Shown here: piece after piece, positions 1 through 9,479 of the stretch
Position numbering within the stretch: the first letter of the stretch is position 1
How the letters are laid out: each line of letters starts with the position of its first letter
Assembly (NCBI RefSeq): GCF_041146395.1
Contig: NC_090990.1
Coordinates: 44,030,001-44,094,000, forward strand
DNA: 64,000 nt
Source: Eulemur rufifrons
Lineage: Eukaryota; Chordata; Mammalia; Primates; Lemuridae
Direction: 5' to 3'
The notes under the pieces: generated by a model
What the model was told of the DNA's origin: nothing
Database searches by the model: none
The model's input: the letters and a program-made list of their open reading frames with translations, nothing else
Made by a program: the position numbers and the translations under genes

Positions 1-165
1 ACTTATATTAGTTCTAGCACTGGTTAGCTCTGCGACCTTGGGCAAGTCACCTAACCTCTCCGAGATTTAAACTCTCTGAGACTCAATTTCCTTCTGTGAA
101 AAATGGAGGAAATAGTACTAACTTCACAGAGTTGTTAAGAGGATGCAGAATTAGTAATACTGATT
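1..165 (+). repeat. MIR SINE, sense, partial
   Basis: The core reads tgcgaccttgggcaagtcac followed by an acctctc...ctcaatttccttctgtgaaaaatgg block, the diagnostic central part of MIR. The copy is cut by the window edge, so its 5' end is not seen. A MIR-type 3' tail (accaggcacataacaggtgc) reappears at 392-443, beyond an antisense MIR, which suggests the antisense copy landed inside this one. Confidence 0.85.
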
Positions 166-184
166 ACAATCTATCGAGTATCCA

Positions 185-352
185 AAATTTGCAGTACTGT
201 GTGCTTTATAAATATTGTTTTGTTTAAACCTCACAGAACCCTTGGAAGTAGCTGTTAGTATCTTTATGTTCGAGATGAGAAAACTGAGGAGCAAAGCGAT
301 GGGATGGCTTCCCTCACCTAATAAGAAGCCACAGAGCTAAGATTCAGACATG
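185..352 (-). repeat. MIR SINE, antisense
   Basis: Antisense MIR signature: tttataaatattgttttgtttaaacctcacagaaccc, then gatgagaaaactgaggagcaaag and agaagccacagagctaagattcag. It sits between a sense MIR body (1-165) and a sense MIR-like tail (392-443), so it may be nested. Confidence 0.8.
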
Positions 353-449
353 TGTTCCAGCCAAGAGGAGCCACCGAGATAGGGCCTCACAGCCTCAAGT
401 GTTGGTAAAGCACCAGGCACATAACAGGTGCCCAGTAAAGGTGGCCCTT

Positions 450-560
450 GACCGTAAGCTCCAAGAGGGCAGGGCATTCAGACAATTTTGTTTCACTACT
501 GCATTTTAAGCACTGGAAACAGTGCCTGAGGCAGAGTAGGCATTCAGTAATCATTTGGGG
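450..560 (+). repeat. L2 LINE 3' end, sense
   Basis: The order ctccaagagggcagggcatt, tttgtttcactactgcatttt, aacagtgcctgaggcagagtagg, cattcagtaatcatttg matches the conserved 3' terminus of L2. Confidence 0.7.
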
Positions 561-577
561 GCTCAAAAAATGGATTT

Positions 578-755
578 TGCATTTATGGCATAGTTCTCAG
601 CTCTGGAGGTGGACCTGCTTGGGTTTGTGTCTCAGCTCTGCCATTTCCCAGCTGTGAGAATAGGCAAGTCAGTTTGCCGGTTCACTTCCCAGCACAGTAT
701 TCTCATTTGTATATTGGGCTTAATAATGGTAATTCCCTCGCTATAACTGTTGCCT
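578..755 (+). repeat. MIR SINE, sense
   Basis: tgcttgggtttgtgtctcag, ctctgccatttcccagctgtgag, aataggcaagtcag and attctcatttgtatattggg give the whole 5'-to-3' order of MIR, including the tRNA-derived head in decayed form. Confidence 0.8.
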
Positions 756-1160
756 TCCGTGTTTTCTTCTGGATACACAGATCAGCCCTCCGCCCCAGAC
801 TTACTCATCTATACCCTACCCAATTCACAACGGAACAAAACCCCAAACGCAAAACTACAACAACCACCTTACCCGTGCTTTCTGGGGCTCCTGTAAGAAT
901 TTATCCTGAGTAATACGAATGTATGCCAAGATTAATATGTTGCCTTTATCAGAGGGCTTTGCATGGAGGCAAGTACATTCCTGAAACATGGTGATTTAAG
1001 CCGTGGCATAATTGCCTACTGACAGAATCACAGCCAACCTGTAGGAAGTCCTCACTGAGAGGGGTTCTCAGGTGTTGCCCGGCTCAGTGGAAAAGGCCGT
1101 GAGCAATTGGTGACGTCTGCAGGAGCAAAAGGGGGTCGCTGGGGCTTGAGCGCCGTCCTG
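756..1160. other. unassigned unique sequence
   Basis: No repeat family recognised. The first part (756-885) is C/A-rich and may be an insertion into the MIR tail. The second part has an AT-rich stretch with octamer-like TTTGCAT near 958 and a CpG-containing end near 1130-1160. Open frames here are short and not family-like. Confidence 0.4.
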
Positions 1161-1164
1161 GACT

Positions 1165-1325
1165 AAATGGATCTCCCCATATTTTAGAGCTGGGGAAACT
1201 GAGGCCCTGCCAGGGAAAAGTGACTAGTTCAAAATCAAATAACCAGTAGGGTTAAGAAGCAGCATTAGACTCTTGGTTTTTCTGATTCAGAGTTCAGTGC
1301 TCTTGCCATATTCTTCTAATCTACG
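1165..1325 (-). repeat. MIR SINE, antisense
   Basis: Contains ggggaaactgaggccctgcc, a degenerate aagtgactagttcaaaatcaaataaccag block and a cagtgctcttgccatattctt end, all in antisense MIR order. Confidence 0.8.
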
Positions 1326-1369
1326 GGTTCGTGCCAAGGAATCTCCAAAGGACAAAAAGAGGACAGAGA

Positions 1370-1545
1370 GTTAACATGTATGGAGCACCTACCCTAGGCT
1401 GGAGATGCTCTGTTTCGTCTTCTTTTATCCTATGAGGCGGGCGTCATTACCCCCGTTTTAGGGATAAGGAAGCAGGGTCTCAGAGGGTGGTGGAATTTCC
1501 CAATGGCCCCAGAGCCAGAGAGGCAAGCCCCCCTGTGTCCTCATC
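1370..1545 (-). repeat. MIR SINE, antisense
   Basis: tatggagcacctaccctaggc, tatcctatgaggcgggcgtc, ccgttttagggataaggaagc and gccagagaggcaagcc follow the antisense MIR layout. It is the second of two antisense MIRs in a row. Confidence 0.75.
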
Positions 1546-1639
1546 CCTGCGTGTGTGGATTATTTGAACCCGTATCCAGGGCTACATAGTCATCCACCCC
1601 ACAGATTCAAGAGTTAAGCATCCCTGCTTTTCCACCTAC

Positions 1640-1835
1640 AGACCAGGCTGTGAAGCCTTGGGCAAGTGACTTTACTTCTCTGGGCCTTAGTTTTTTCATC
1701 TGTAAGTAAGGAAAATCAGCATACATTTTTTAATCGAATACTATAAGGATTCAATAAATCCAAGTATGTAAAATAATGAACACAGGGACTGTTCCGTAGT
1801 AAGTACTCTTTCAACGTTAGTTTAAAGCAAACAAA
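1640..1835 (+). repeat. MIR SINE, sense
   Basis: gccttgggcaagtgac, ctctgggccttag, tttcatctgtaagtaagg and the tail gggactgttccgtagtaagtactc show a sense MIR with its 3' end present. Confidence 0.85.
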
Positions 1836-2334
1836 TCCTACCCAGGCAGCGCCTGCCAGTGCCCTGCGAAGGCAGACGAGCTGGCATGGCCCCCACAGGG
1901 CCGGGGGGCCGCAGCCAGACTCGGCCTCCCGGCGTCTTTGCTCCGTGTTTTGGCACAAGGCCCGGGACTGAGGAGTCCCCATTCCTCTCTCCTGTCAACT
2001 CAGCAGAACAAGCTGTTTCAAGAGAAGGTGGTTCCCCTTGAGAAAATGTTCTCGCACGCCCTGGAGACTCTTGCCCTGCACGTCCTAGGCTGCGGCTGTG
2101 ATCAGCCCCGACAGGGCCTCAGCCCCACCCTGCACAACCATCCTGTTCAAAGTCTGTCCTACCAAGGCATAAAAGGTGGTGTGTGGTCTGGACGGCTGTT
2201 GTCTCCTGGCACAGCCCCCGTTCGCTGATGACTTTGAACCAACTTCTCTCTGTGCCTCAGTTTCAGGCCCTTGAAAACGGGCTGGAAATGAGCTGTCAAC
2301 GATTTGGTAGGAAGGTTGGGAGAGACCACTGGAG
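1836..2334. other. GC-rich unassigned sequence
   Basis: GC- and CpG-richer than its surroundings near 1850-1970, without being an obvious CpG island. A short MIR-like trace (tctctgtgcctcagtttcag) lies near 2246-2266. Overlapping open frames on both strands (88-153 codons) resemble no protein known to me and look incidental to GC content. Confidence 0.35.
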
Positions 2335-2890
2335 ACACTGCCTCCCCTACCTCATTCCCTGTGCCCTCCTCAAATGTCTGCAGTCTGGCCTCTGTCCCCT
2401 CCACCCCCAACAAAACCGCTCCGGCCAAGGTCACCACTGTGAATCTAAACGGTGCCCTCTCAGCAGCCGCGGGAGCGCTCTGTCCTTGCATGCTCTGCTC
2501 CCTGCCATCATGTCCTCTGATTCTGCTCCTTCCTCTCCTTCCATTCTCTTGGGAGAAGTCTCTTCCCTGCTCCAGTCCCTAAGTCTTGCAATTTCTCTAA
2601 GATTTGGTCCCCAACCTCGTTTCTCCTCACCCCACACACTCTGAGGGTGACTTTGCCCCTGGATTCAGGTATCATCCCCATAGTCAGGCCTTAGCACTCA
2701 GCCTCTGTCCCGGAACTCTCTCCTGCACACAGATCATCTCTCCAGGTTCCCTCTGGGCCTCTGGACCTGGCAGTCTGACGGCTCCCTCAAGCTCAACACT
2801 CCCCAAACTGCGCTGTGCACTCCTCATCCTCACCACCCGACCATCCCATCGGTGAGCTGAGTCTCAGACAAATTGCACCACTATCCGTTC
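2335..2890 (+). repeat. L2 LINE, sense, ORF2 remnant
   Basis: This is the 5' part of a roughly 2-kb L2. Around 2385-2465 the DNA follows the L2 reverse-transcriptase region: frame 2304-2582 reads VCSLASVPSTPNKTAPAKVT, close in pattern to the stretch just before the ...KVTNDL block of CR1/L2 polymerases. Around 2695-2835 the leucine- and serine-rich downstream region is still alignable by eye (...tctcctgcacacagatc..., ...ctcaagctcaacactcccc). Frameshifts and stops are present; it is a dead copy. Confidence 0.7.
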
Positions 2891-2892
2891 CA

Positions 2893-2995
2893 TAAATGTG
2901 TGATGAGCACCTTCCAGGTGCCATGTACTGTTCTAGAAGCAGAGAGTATGGCAGTCGCTGCTCCTGTGGCATTTACATTCCATCTACCAAGATGT
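2893..2995 (-). repeat. L2 3' end fragment, antisense
   Basis: gatgagcaccttccaggtgcc, atgtactgttctagaagcag and gtggcatttacattcc are the reverse complement of the L2 3' terminus. It interrupts the sense L2 on either side. Confidence 0.6.
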
Positions 2996-2999
2996 CGAA

Positions 3000-3284
3000 G
3001 GACCTAAGGCTCATGGCAACTCCCTTCTCCCTCACCCTCTCCATTAGACACCAAGTTTTGTCAATTCTGCTTTCCTAACTGAATTGGTTCCCTCTTTCCA
3101 GATCGTTCTTACTGCAATGACTTAGTTCAGGCAATTGCTTCCAACGTGGTCTTCCAGACTCCAGTTTTGCTCCTTCCAATCCAGTCCACACTGCAGCTAG
3201 AGCCATTTTTTAAAAAACCCAAATCTTGTTACGCTGCCACCCCAGTCCATCACCTTAAGGACTGAGTCTAAACCACTTAGCTGG
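3000..3284 (+). repeat. L2 LINE, sense (continuation)
   Basis: cagactccagttttgctcc, aatccagtccacactgcagc, tagagccatttttt, then a cagtccatcaccttaaggactgag block follow the L2 region that normally reads ...tctattctcaacacagcagccagagtgat. It resumes after the LTR-like insertion at 3290-3755. Confidence 0.65.
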
Positions 3285-3289
3285 ACAGA

Positions 3290-3755
3290 TGTGTATCAGT
3301 CAGGAAGGGGTCTCCAAGCAAAGCAGAGCCAGTTAGCGATTAGGAATCTATGTATATATATACATATATATATCTATATATATCTACCTATCTATCTATC
3401 AGTCAAGAGATTTACTTTAAGGAACTGGCTTCCAGAGTTGTGGGGGTTGGCTAGGCATGTCTGAAATCTGTAGAGGAGGTCAGCCATCAGCCAGCTGGAA
3501 ACTCCTGGGCAGGAGCTGAGCTGCAGTTCACAGGCAGAATTTCTTAGGAAAATCGGAGTCTTGCTCTTAAGGCCTGTCCATGGATTAGCTGAGGCCCAGC
3601 CAGATTACTGTGGATAATCTCCTTCACAAAGTCCATTGATTGTAGATGTTAACCATGTGTACAAAATATCTTCCCAGCAACACCTGGATTAGTGTTTGAT
3701 TGAACATCTGGGTACTAGAGCCTAGCCAAGTTGACACGTAAAACTAGTCATCCCA
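3290..3755 (-). mobile_element. LTR-like element (family A, copy 1)
   Basis: A 466-bp unit inserted in an L2. It begins TGTGTATCAGTCAGG and ends AACTAGTCATCCCA on the plus strand, so it has TG...CA ends. Flanks are ACAGA (3285-3289) and ACAGG (3756-3760), a 4/5 match to a 5-bp target duplication, as expected of an ERV-type LTR. The interior shares blocks with 61238-61775 (aagttgacacgtaaaa, gatgttaacc, tcaaccatgtgt-like positions). An AT-rich run (tatatata/tctatcta, about 3350-3402) takes the place of the usual simple repeat. It is probably a solo LTR of MaLR/ERVL type; the exact subfamily was not determined. No retroviral gene is present. Confidence 0.65.
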
Positions 3756-4292
3756 ACAGGGCACTTTGGGACCTGATCCATACCCACCAAGGCTCAGTCA
3801 CCCCTTGCATGGTGTCAGCTGGCCTCCTACCACCTGTCCCTGCACAGGCCTAGGGTCTCCCCCACCCCTTTCCTAGAGAACTCTCATCTGTCTTTGAAAT
3901 CACTGTGGTGCTTCCTTCTCAGGAGGCCTCCCCTGCCTCACCCCTGCCTAGGCCCTACTTCTCTGAGTCAAGTGCCATGCCTCTGGGTTTGCAAAGCCCC
4001 CACTCCACTACCCATATGAGATGGAATCTGCCTGCTGGCTGCGAGGCCTGCCCCAGTAGTATGTGAATAGCTCTCAGACAAGAACTTTCCATCACATCAC
4101 TCTGTTAAGTCCCACCTGATGCAAGTCTCAATCAGCAGCAATTATCTTATTTATAATACTTGTGTATAAATTCCCCATCCCCCACTAGAATGAAAGCTCC
4201 ATGTAGGTAGGAACCATATCTGTCTTGTTCAGTGCAGTGTTTGTGTCTGGCACATAGTAGATGTTCAATAATTGTTTATTGAGCAAATGGAT
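3756..4292 (+). repeat. L2 LINE 3' half, sense
   Basis: After the LTR-like element the L2 continues to its 3' end: cctcaggaggcctcccctgcc, then tgtataaattccccatcccccactagaatgaaagctccatg, ggcacatagtagatgttcaataattg. The 3' terminus with the self-similar ...attgtttattgagc tail is clear, ending near 4292. Confidence 0.8.
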
Positions 4293-4349
4293 TCATACTT
4301 GTTTGAATGGCTTCAACACTAAATATTACTTAAAAACCTAAGTTCCAGG

Positions 4350-4480
4350 AACCTGGAAATATAATTATCAAGAGGGACAAAGGCTTATTGTCATGGAGCT
4401 TATGTCCCAAGGAGGGAGACAAACAGCAACCAAGTAAATGCATAAATAATTAGGATGGGGAAAACAAAAAGTGTAATATG
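4350..4480 (-). repeat. L2 3' region, antisense
   Basis: gtcatggagcttatgtccca, ggagggagacaaacagcaacc and aagtaaatgcataaataatt match the reverse complement of the L2 3' end. Followed by GAAT-type simple sequence (aatgaatgaagg). Confidence 0.6.
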
Positions 4481-4526
4481 ACTGACTGAATGAATGAAGG
4501 GGTGAATGCATGAATGAATGGTTGGA

Positions 4527-4574
4527 AATACATATATATGTGTGTGTGTGCATATCTATATATATATATATCTC
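4527..4574. repeat. TA/TG microsatellite
   Basis: Alternating run acatatatatgtgtgtgtgtgc followed by atatctatatatatatatatct; a compound (TG)n/(TA)n simple repeat. Confidence 0.85.
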
Positions 4575-4604
4575 CTTTCTTCAAGGGGAAGCTCCACATT
4601 GGGA

Positions 4605-4860
4605 GAGGGCAGGAAGTAGTGGTATGAACACTGGATTAGGAGCAGGAATCCGAAAGGTTTGACTCGGCTCTTTACTGGTGGCGTGCATCTGGGTGAGTAG
4701 TCTAGCCCTGTGGTATCTCAGTTCTCTCCTTTGTGATACAGGGATTGTGGTAACTGCTTTGTTTCTTGCACAGAGCTGTTGTATCACATGAGACAGCAAA
4801 CGTAAAAGAACTCAGTGACTACGAAGCTCTGTACAAATGTTAGAGGTCATTGTTGATATT
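4605..4860 (+). repeat. MIR SINE, sense
   Basis: From ggtatgaacactggattagg through cggctctttactggtggcg, ctcagttctctcctttgtg and aagctctgtacaaatgttag, a nearly full-length but diverged MIR. Confidence 0.8.
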
Positions 4861-4929
4861 GCAATTGTTGCAAACAGAGCACTTTAGCTCTACAAGTTAA
4901 TTGCATTGTTTAGTTGGAGAGAAGCAGAA

Positions 4930-5185
4930 AGGAATTTTGGCATGAGACAGACCTGGGTTTCAATTCCCTTTCAGCCACTTAATGGTGAGTTGTGTGAGCT
5001 TGAACATGAATTCTTTCATCTTTCTAGGCCTTGGTTTCCTGATCTGTGAAAATGGGGTGAACATTTGTACCCACCTCATAAGGCCATAAGGCAAACGTCA
5101 GGTTTAAACAAGATAATCCATGTCAAGTGCTTGGCATTGGGTTAAGCCCATATTAGCTCAGCTAATATTAGCTACTAATAGTCAT
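4930..5185 (+). repeat. MIR SINE, sense
   Basis: agacctgggtttcaattccc (the B-box region of the tRNA-derived head), cagccacttaatggtgag, ttggtttcctgatctgtgaaaatggggtg and acccacctcataaggcc run in MIR order over about 255 bp. Confidence 0.85.
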
Positions 5186-5284
5186 TCTGTCAATCATAGT
5201 ACCTGTTCGTAAATGGAGCCATTCATGGTTCAATTTCTCAAGTCTCACTTTTCTGCCAGGAAACTTCCCGAGTCTTTATGCACC

Positions 5285-5760
5285 AACACCTGTGATTATG
5301 CAAAACCACAATCAGTGTTCATATTCAGAACATAAACAAACGAAGAATTTGCCGTTCACTGCTCTCCCTCCCAACTTTTCAAAAAATATTTTCTGGAACA
5401 TAGAGAGAGAGGAACTCTTCATTTCTGTAGAAAACAAGTGTTCCTGGTTTTATGATCATATAACCCTGGAACTGTTGTGTTTTTTCATGTAATGCATTTT
5501 AGAAGTTCCATAAAGGCGCCGTTGTCAAGAGAAAACACAGCTGGTGCCCAATTAGAGAGGTGATCGAGACTAATCGGCCAGCAGAGCTCTTAATTAAGCT
5601 GGACCACAAACTGCAGGAGAGACGGCGGGTGGGGAACGGAGGTGGCCCACACACTCATGCAAAAGCAATGCATGAGACGGGTGGAAGACTTTCTTCTGAA
5701 GGCAAAAAGTCGGTCACTTCTGTTACATGTGAATTTATGCTTTTTAAAAGCTGGCTCTGC
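5285..5760. promoter_or_regulatory. candidate conserved noncoding element
   Basis: Repeat-free, moderately AT-rich block in an otherwise repeat-packed interval. Visible motifs are homeodomain-type TAATCGG near 5571 and TTAATTAAG near 5590, RUNX-like AACCACA near 5305 and CCACAAA near 5604, and an octamer-like TTATGCAAA near 5296. The dense, non-decayed look resembles vertebrate enhancers, but conservation cannot be tested from one sequence. The 60-70 codon frames across it have no family resemblance. Confidence 0.35.
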
Positions 5761-6235
5761 AGAGGCTGACACCTGGTTTTGCCTCACTCTGAACCTCTCT
5801 CTCTTCCCTTCCCATGACCTCTGTTTAGGTATCAGCCCCTAGTTTATCTGTCGTCACTGGGCCCTCGGAAGGCTCTGTAAGTGGAGGGGAGACTCTCCAG
5901 GGACTTCTCTCCTGCACTGCTGTCTTAGATAGCAGCCACACTCCACTAACACACCACTGCGGCTCATTCTTGCCCACTACTGCTGCCTTCTTTGCCCCCT
6001 GTCCCTACTGTGCGCTCTAGAATCTCTGTATTGTGCCAAACACTCTTCACTTAACATCTCACCACTGTGCGTGCCTCTGCCTCTGGGCCTTAAGTGGAAC
6101 GTGTATTCCTTGCTCTCTCCACGGAGCTGGTTTGTTTTTCCATATTCCACACACCTCAGGGCCAAGAAGCAGGATTGAACTTCTTTTTTGTCCCTTAGTG
6201 CTACCTACACTTTAATCCTCTACCTTCCTGTGACA
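5761..6235. other. unassigned, pyrimidine-rich
   Basis: CT-rich sequence with faint L2-like wording (cttccttcccatgacctctg) but nothing long enough to assign. Ends against a short (CA) run at 6237-6253. Confidence 0.35.
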
Positions 6236-6236
6236 C

Positions 6237-6253
6237 AAACACACACACACACA
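6237..6253. repeat. short (CA)n
   Basis: aaacacacacacacacaccc, about eight CA units. Confidence 0.8.
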
Positions 6254-6359
6254 CCCCGGCTGCCAGGCATTTGGCAGCCACACTTGGAAGGAGGTGCTAT
6301 ACCTGCTGTGAACTGAATGGAGGCGCACGTGCGTCTGTGTGTGGGGTGGTGTGAAGTGG

Positions 6360-6545
6360 AACAGAGGTTCTCAAAGTATAGCCTTGGGACCAGCAGCTCA
6401 GTGATCACCTGGGAACTCCTTAGAAACGGAAATACACCCCAGACCTACTGAATCAGAAATGCTAGGGGAGGGACCCAACATTCTGCTGTAACAAACCCTC
6501 CGCCCCACCCCAACCCAGGCAAGTCTAATGGTTACCCACGTTGGA
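6360..6545 (-). mobile_element. MER5A-type hAT-Charlie MITE, antisense
   Basis: cagaggttctcaaagtatagcc, gggaccagcagctcagtgatcacctgggaac, cagacctactgaatcagaaatgct and acaaaccctccgccccacccc match the MER5A consensus in reverse orientation. It has no coding capacity; these are passive copies of hAT-Charlie transposons. Confidence 0.85.
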
Positions 6546-6549
6546 AAAG

Positions 6550-6815
6550 CACTGGCGTAGCGGTTAAGAGCATGGGCTCTAAAGCCAGTTGACCTGAGTT
6601 CAGTCCACATCCCACCCGCTCGCGATGCAACCTTGGCCAAGGTATGTAACTCCTCTGTGCTTCTTTTTCCTTCTATGTAAGGTGGGGATAAAAATAATAC
6701 GTCCCTATGGGGCATCATGAGAAAATTGAAGTAGCTAAACATGAATAGGGTCTAGAAGAGTGCCTAGCACATGATAAGCGCTTGCGAACTGTTAACTAGC
6801 ATCATTATTAGCATC
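6550..6815 (+). repeat. MIR SINE, sense, near full length
   Basis: ggcgtagcggttaagagcatggg (tRNA-derived head with A-box region), aagccagttgacctgagttc, aaccttggccaaggtatgtaac, gtaaggtggggataaaaataa and gtgcctagcacatgataagc cover the element end to end. One of the most complete MIRs in the window. Confidence 0.92.
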
Positions 6816-7446
6816 TCCAGTCCTCCTGGCTGCCGTCCCCAATGTCACTTAGGTGGCTCTTCCACATCTAGTGCTCCTCCCACTCCCCACTGTGGAGGCA
6901 CGTGGGCCTCTACACACACCCTTCTTTGAAGTCTTGTGTTTTATGTTTCCACGTTTGACTATTAAAAAATGTCATTTACCAACCTCATATCCTGGTAAAA
7001 TTTACACCCCAGGAAGCTGCAATATACTTAACCAGGGGCTTGCAACTTCCTGCCACAGACCCCCTCCCTCCAGCAACAGAAGTGTGGCCCCATCTGCCGT
7101 ATCTTTGACCTCTTCATCCTCAGGGACCTTGGCCTTTACTCCACACCAGCCGCCACACTCAGAGCCGCACCTGGCTCTTATCTTGGCTGGCTACTGCTCT
7201 GCCCCGACATCTCCCAGAGCAGGGGCCACTGTCTGACCCCTCCCACTTATCTTTCCAGAGCTCTCCTCACACTGGCACTTGACCTCCTGAATCCCAGGCT
7301 CTGGACCCCTTCCTCCTCGCCTTCCCAGACGTTCAGACCTTCTCGGTTTCTCAGACTCACAATTTGCCACATTTTTCCCTGCCTCACTGATGGATGGACC
7401 TAGAGCATGAGCAAAAAATAAACCCTGTGTCTGTCGCCACTTATGG
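6816..7446. other. unassigned, CT-rich
   Basis: About 630 bp of C/T-rich sequence. Frame 6853-7236 (127 codons) is open but proline/serine/histidine-rich with no family resemblance. It may be heavily decayed L2/CR1, since short phrases such as ctgccttttgacctcttcatcctcag-like wording occur, but I cannot align it. Confidence 0.35.
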
Positions 7447-7466
7447 TGTTTTTTTTTTTTTTTTTA
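7447..7466. repeat. poly(T) tract
   Basis: Run of about 18 T residues following ggtg. It could be the tail of a minus-strand retroposed fragment, but no body was recognised next to it. Confidence 0.8.
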
Positions 7467-7494
7467 TTCCTGCAGCATGTCTGGCTCATCCTGA

Positions 7495-7605
7495 CCGAGG
7501 CACTTGCCTCCTGGGTGGATGTGAAAATGAAAGAGGTTGTGTAAATAGAGAACTAAGCCTAGTGCCGGGGCCGTCATAACTGCTCCAGAAACATCAGCTA
7601 TTACT
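7495..7605 (+). repeat. MIR SINE 3' part, sense
   Basis: aaagaggttgtgtaaatagag, aactaagcctagtgccgggg and aacatcagctattact correspond to the MIR 3' half. Confidence 0.6.
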
Positions 7606-8224
7606 CTGCCCATTCTCCTGGCTCTGTGAGCAGGTGACACACACTGAAAGGCCTGCATGCTTCCCCCACCTCCAGACAGGTTTCCCTGGAACCCTGACAG
7701 ACAGACAGACAGACGGTGATGTTTCTCCTCTCCAGACAGCATCCCCAGCCGCTGCCGCTGACTCAGCCTCCCCGCCCTCCCCATGGGTGGGGCAGGCAGG
7801 CAGCCCTTGGGGTTGAAGTTGTAGGTGGCACCCGGGGTAAAGTCACAGGCATCTGCAGATATGAGACTTTGGATTTTTCCCCAGACCCTGGGACATGCAG
7901 AGCTCTCCTTTTCTTACTGTCAGTCAGCACCAACTTGCAGCTCCAAACCCAGAAAACAACCGCTTCCCTCTGCAGGAATTGGGACGCGAAGTGCTTGGTG
8001 GCAGCAGGCTCCAGCTGAAAGGACCTGGCGTCCCTCTGAGGAGAAAAAGTACTGCCCACTCATTCAAGGAAGGCCCAGGCATTTTGGCTGCAACATGGAA
8101 GAGCTGAGCGACTCACATCCAGGGTGCCTTACTCACTCAGCCAGCAGGCGCGGCACCCTGGGCCCACCATAGTTTAGGTCAAAGAAAATGTTTTGGTATA
8201 GAATAGTAATATACTCACCTTTAT
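7606..8224. other. GC-rich unassigned sequence with MARE-like site
   Basis: No repeat recognised. A short (GACA)n run lies at about 7695-7715. GCTGACTCAGC at 7757-7767 fits 11 of 13 positions of the MAF/NF-E2 recognition element TGCTGASTCAGCA. Several overlapping frames of 60-115 codons on both strands reflect base composition. Confidence 0.35.
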
Positions 8225-8257
8225 ACCAATACAGTCATAACATATAATTATATACAT

Positions 8258-8259
<2 letters not shown>

Positions 8260-8288
<29 letters not shown>
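8260..8288. repeat. (CA)n microsatellite
   Basis: About 14 uninterrupted CA units after a tatacatgta run. Confidence 0.95.
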
Positions 8289-8290
<2 letters not shown>

Positions 8291-8324
8291 CACACGCTTT
8301 TCTGGAGAAAGGAGTCCATGAAGG

Positions 8325-8430
8325 CATAAGTGTTTAGGGGACTTGAAAATCACACTGGAGCCCTATTCATATGACCTCTCTGGATCTCAGTTTGCTCTGT
8401 AAAATGCAGACCATAATACTTTCTACACCA
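8325..8430 (+). repeat. MIR SINE, sense, partial
   Basis: tatgacctctctggatctcagtttgctctgtaaaatgcagaccataatac is the MIR centre with a deletion. Confidence 0.65.
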
Positions 8431-8685
8431 TTCCACCTTCAATTCCATCAGTGTTCTGCCTGACCATCCCTGAGCTTACCATTTCCAGATTTTAAAAGTT
8501 TGGAAGTCTCCCTGTGTATACAGCACATGACATCTAGATTCCTCAATGTTGCCTTTGAGGCTTCCACTGCTTTCCACTTTGAACTTCTGCCACTTTCCCC
8601 TCGTACAGGGCTCTCTAGCTAGGGACAGCGTGCCTTCCACTCTCAGGCCCTTTGTTTCAAGAGCATTCCCTTCCCTTCTCTGCCT
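8431..8685 (+). repeat. L2-like LINE, sense, decayed
   Basis: cttccactgctttccactttgaac, then actctcaggccctttgtttc and gcattcccttcccttctctgcc, follow the L2 order (...tgcctcagggcctttgcactggctgttccctctgcctgg). It resumes at about 8875-8935 (gaggtcagctcaaatctcacctgcttctgaagctgtccttaa). Confidence 0.55.
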
Positions 8686-8686
8686 A

Positions 8687-8870
8687 ACGGTGTCCTACGC
8701 ACAGCGCAGCTGCCAAATTTGCAGGGTCCAATGCAGGCCCCTTTCTCAAAACCTGTTAAGAACTTCAAGAAGGCAAAACAGAGCATTCAGCCACATATGG
8801 GGCTCTTCTAAGCTCAGGGCCCTGTGGGCCTGCACAGGTCACGCACCTATGAAGCCACCCCTGTCTGCTC
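8687..8870 (+). mobile_element. short MITE-like repeat inside L2
   Basis: ccaaatttgcagggtccaatgc, ctgttaagaacttcaagaaggc, gagcattcagccacatatggggctc and aggtcacgcacctatgaagcc resemble a common mammalian interspersed repeat (consensus with gcagggcccggtgc ... attaagaatttcaagac). The family name was not determined. It splits the L2-like sequence on either side. Confidence 0.5.
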
Positions 8871-8934
8871 ATTTTCTGAGGTCAGCTCAAATCTCACCTG
8901 CTTCTGAAGCTGTCCTTAATCCCCCACACAAACA

Positions 8935-9160
8935 ATAGGAAGTCACAAAATGAAGTACTTATGTTCCAGGCACTACGCCAAGCACTTTATAGCCAAGGTT
9001 GCTTTAAATCTTCACACCCATCCCATGAAGTTGGAAGTATTATGGTCCCCATTTTGCAGATGGGGAAACTGAGGCTAAAGAAACCAGTGGCTGAGTTGGC
9101 ACTTAATCCAAGGGCCACCTGAGTCCAGAGCATGCTCTTATCTACCAGGCTGTCCCAACC
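8935..9160 (-). repeat. MIR SINE, antisense
   Basis: atgttccaggcactacgccaagc, cccattttgcagatggggaaactgaggct and gagtccagagcatgctcttatctacc span the element from 3' end to tRNA-like head. Confidence 0.9.
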
Positions 9161-9479
9161 CTTCTGACCCCACAGCCTTTCAATCTTGCCTCTGCCCTCT
9201 AATTTCTGAAGGCCCTAGGCCTTTCCCTGCTCTTTCAGTCTCTGGGCATCCACCCTCTCAGCACCTCTAGTTCCCCAATACCCCAAGATGGCCTTCTTCC
9301 CAGCCCAGTGTAGCTTCAGGTTTCCCAGGAGACATGTGCTGAATTGAAACACTTTCTCCTTTGGACACCTGGGAATTATCAGTCAACCTCTCCACATTCC
9401 CTGTGTCCCCAAGTCCAGTCCATTTGGTCTCCTTTAGGTTTTTCGAGGCCTATGCCTCACCCCCAGTGGCAGTATTAGC

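Noticed and set aside
1850..2110. Possible CpG island/promoter
   Set aside because: GC-rich but short, with few CpGs and no transcript-like sequence next to it.
2159..2644. Overlapping frames of 92-153 codons
   Set aside because: They lie on sense L2 sequence; at best they are decayed polymerase remnants in mixed frames.
7447..7466. Poly(T) as tail of a processed pseudogene
   Set aside because: Flanking sequence matches no mRNA known to me and no target-site duplication was found.
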